A DNA stretch of 64,000 nt, taken from positions 355,560 through 419,559 of the forward strand of contig VZSR01000055.1 of the NCBI GenBank assembly GCA_013398615.1. The letters are read 5' to 3'. Of the stretch, positions 61,199-64,000 are shown one piece after another. The position numbers and the translations under genes were made by a program. The notes beneath the pieces are model-generated. The model had not been told where the DNA came from, ran no database searches, and saw only the letters and a list, made by a program, of their open reading frames with translations. The DNA comes from Brachypodius melanocephalos. Lineage: Eukaryota > Chordata > Aves > Passeriformes > Pycnonotidae. Position 1 is the stretch's first letter; each line of letters opens with the position of its first letter.

Positions 61199-64000
61199 GC
61201 ACAATAAGCAGTCTTGAGGCCTTTGAAGGGCATCATGCTCAGCCACCAGCATGACTGAGTAAGCAGAAAAAGTCTAGGGACTAATTCCTTGCTGGAATCT
61301 GGGAATAGGCTCTAAGAGAAACCACAAATCACAGACCATGATGTGGATATCAAAACAAATATTGTTACATCAAATATTATTAAACTCATTCCAAGGTCCC
61401 AACGACTTAGAAAAAGCAAGTGCATCTCCAAGAACCTCATGGCCTATAGCAGCAAAGGGAATTAATATTTCCAGACTCTTAAGAATGGTTTAAATATTCT
61501 AGGAGAATACTGTATTTCCAGAATTTACCTATGAGAAATTTTAAATATGACAGATAAAGGCAGAGGAAATATTTTAGTGGTTGAAATTCCCCAGAAAGAT
61601 CAAAATCTTAAAGGTGTACATATGAATGATTTAAAAGGTACAGCCACTAAAAGATAGTTATATTTTAATTTACAGTCTTTGCTACAGTAAATCTACTTTA
61701 TCTGCTGAGCTGCAAAGAAGTTATGTAGGCTAAAGATCTGAGATTCCAGAGGAATCAAGAAGAGCTCCACTTTTGGCTTGTCTGTGGCCAGAATTTCACT
61801 CATTGGGTTGCAAGGAGGAATTTCTGTAGTGTACTGTAGTGTAACTGAGTCAGGCAGCCACATCTTCCCAGTCCTCTGCCACTGATTTCTTACATTATCA
61901 GTGATATCTCCACTAAAAGTTTCCCTGAATCAAAGTTTCCTCTAACAACATGACCCTTCTTGAGTATGAAACAGATCTAAATAAGATGACATATTTAGAT
62001 GGTAGGTAAATCCTTAATGCCAACACCAACAGCCTCAGAGAAGGGAAAATGATGTTTTAGTCTTGAAAGGAGACCAAAATACCAACTGATAAACTGGTCA
62101 AACAGGGCTGGATCACAATTTATTTCTGACCTTTTAACGTCTTCAGTTCCCAATGATTTTCTGTCATTTCTGCCTAGCTTGGACCCGAGACCTGTCCCAG
62201 AGGTGTTCAGCTTTATGTGGCTACTTAATTTTGAACTATTATCTTCAAGATTTGAGGATAAGTAACTAATTGTTGCTGAGATACCCTAGGGTTTATCAGA
62301 TCTACCAGACTGGAGAAAGCACTACACCTGGAAATTTTGTTGTACTCCTTCTGCATGAGATAGAGTTTTATTTGATAACTTGGTTAGAGCCTCCTGCTGC
62401 CACTGTCGTTACCAAAGGCCAGGATGAGCCCCTGCCTGGTGTTCTGCTAGGTGGCCATCAAATCATTTTAATTTTAAACTTACCACTCTATATTGAAATG
62501 AAGCAGAATAGACTCATTCAAAAACCCACTAAATACACACAAGTAGGAACTTCCAGGTTATTACATTCCTCTAGAAGTTTTGCTGGTTGTTATGTGAGAA
62601 ACACATTTAGTTTCTGTGTGCCCACCTAGTGCACATACAATGCTGGTAGTGCACGGAAAATTTCTCCGCTGATCTTTATGCTGCCAAGTGTTTTATCTCG
62701 TATCACTTTGCTTTTTATTTTTCTATATAACATCTGAGCAGCTGACAAAGCACAGATGCTGCAGGAAAGTAAAAAGAACTATTTGAAACAGAATTCTGCA
62801 TTTTTATGTGCTTTAAAACAGCCATTTATAAGGAAGCATTAAACACTGCTAAGAAAAATGCCTCTTTGAAAGACAGACTGAAGCCCATACAGGCAGAGGT
62901 GTGTACAAGGATTACATCAAGATAACAACAAAATGCTTCAACAATATGCCCATAGTTTAGAAAAAGAGGAAAAAAAAAAAAGAAAAAAAGCCACACATCC
63001 ATCAAGTCTGTTGTTTATCCAAAGCAGTTATTGCCCTTGAGTTACATTTCTAGACCTTATTGAAGAACAAGCGATACATTGTTAACGTTCAGATCAATAA
63101 ACAATTATTGTTCTTTGTGAGATGCTGAAAGGGGATTTAGAGACTTTACAGGTAAGAGGCAGAATTTACCAGCGGCTGTCAAACAACTGCAACACATTCT
63201 TTCTCCTTCTCTCTTTGTCTTGCTGTGGTGGAGGCCACTGGTCTGATCCCAGCCAGCTCCTTGCCCCGTGGTGTGAATTCCCATGGGATCAGCAGGAAGC
63301 TCAGCTCTTTCCAAGGGCAAGTCTGGCTGTGGCAGGGGCTTTGAAGGTTTTTTGTTTTTTTTTTTCCCTGCAGCTCCCCAACAGCCATGATTCACCTCAA
63401 CAATTGCTTCATCAGTCTGTAACGATTTCAGCTTTTACATAAAATAAGGAGATCAACTGACAAGTTTGCTTCCTTGCAAACACATAAATAATGCTGCATA
63501 GCAAAGAGCTTCTTCTCAGCTGAAAAGCAGAACAAGCCCTCCACTTTCTTTAGAAGTGAAGTAATTAACACTGCCAGCCAGAAGCATTTTGTAAATAATG
63601 AATGGCCCGAAATCCCAAACACTGTGTCTGCTTCCCTTATGCATCCCCACAAGCTCCCATTTTGATACTCCCCACTTACAATGGTGTTTGTACAAAGAGC
63701 TTCCAGAGTGGGACGTTTTAGCCTCTGCTAATAATAAGGTTATTGATCAGCTAGGTTTGCTAACCAGCAGAGTGTCATCCTGTTCCTTTCTCATTTTCTC
63801 ACTTGCTCAAAGAACCTTCTGAAAGCCATCCCCTCTCTCTGCCTTGTTACTGCCTTTACAAGGCTTAGTTTGATCAATTGTATCAGGAATGAAGCTCAGA
63901 TTCATGAGCAGGGTAGGATCTATAAAACGGATCATAAATTGTTTCTGAGGGAGCTTAGTAATGCTAGTTTGCTAACACCTTCTACCGCTAAAAACTCTCC

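Larger units (their letters stand above)
58561..64000. other. AT-rich spacer, no gene recognised
   Basis: Beyond the hairpin at 58855 and the homopolymer at 61180, this is AT-rich DNA. A 10-base word (CTGTAGTGTA) is tandemly doubled at 61824-61843. A somewhat GC-richer patch at 63200-63340 has frames open on both strands but no recognisable domain. A purine-rich A/G run lies near 62960-62990. Confidence 0.55.

Noticed and set aside
1..64000. tRNA, snRNA, rRNA or CRISPR features
   Set aside because: I looked for Pol III box words, U-RNA signatures and regularly spaced repeats on both strands and saw none that hold up.

Overview
This window looks like avian nuclear DNA, most likely from a passerine or another neoavian bird. 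The diagnosis rests on its repeats. Several fragments have the characteristic 3' end and reverse-transcriptase remains of the CR1 LINE. There are also GC-rich LTR-type repeats that I recognise from bird genomes, and a trace of an ancient MIR-type SINE. The rest is AT-rich, CpG-poor DNA with short microsatellites and A/C-rich tracts. I found no host protein-coding exon, tRNA, rRNA, snRNA or CRISPR array. No open frame carried a recognisable host domain, and the longer ones are either chance frames or lie inside repeats. The best reading is a gene desert or the interior of a very long intron; the window alone cannot decide between them.

Layout. From 1 to 16 kb there is AT-rich spacer with a nearly full-length LTR-type element (1735-2803). 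Two near-identical ~110-base segments lie 4.8 kb apart (9541 and 14351), the second next to a MIR-like fragment. A CR1 3' end follows (14948), then an inverted, shortened copy of the first LTR family (15590). From 16 to 32 kb there is AT-rich spacer with an assembly gap (18620-19006), a TA microsatellite, a perfect 12-bp hairpin, a second CR1 3' end (25089), A/C-rich tracts and an old CR1/L3-like relic (31700). At 32-33.4 kb a regulatory-looking block (32100-32300) precedes a collapsed LTR (32877-33057) and a third fragment of the first LTR family (33160). From 33 to 45 kb there is spacer, a second enhancer-like block (40950-41350) and a decayed CR1 ORF2 with its 3' untranslated region (42890-44140). 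From 45 to 64 kb there is more spacer, an isolated CpG cluster (53940-54035), a CR1 ORF2 tail (58330-58560) and a perfect 16-bp hairpin ending in a T run (58855-58893).

No genes act together here. What may be functional is non-coding: candidate enhancers, a possible small CpG promoter, hairpins and the duplicated segment. These are inferences from composition and motifs. Alignment to other bird genomes and transcript data would decide them.
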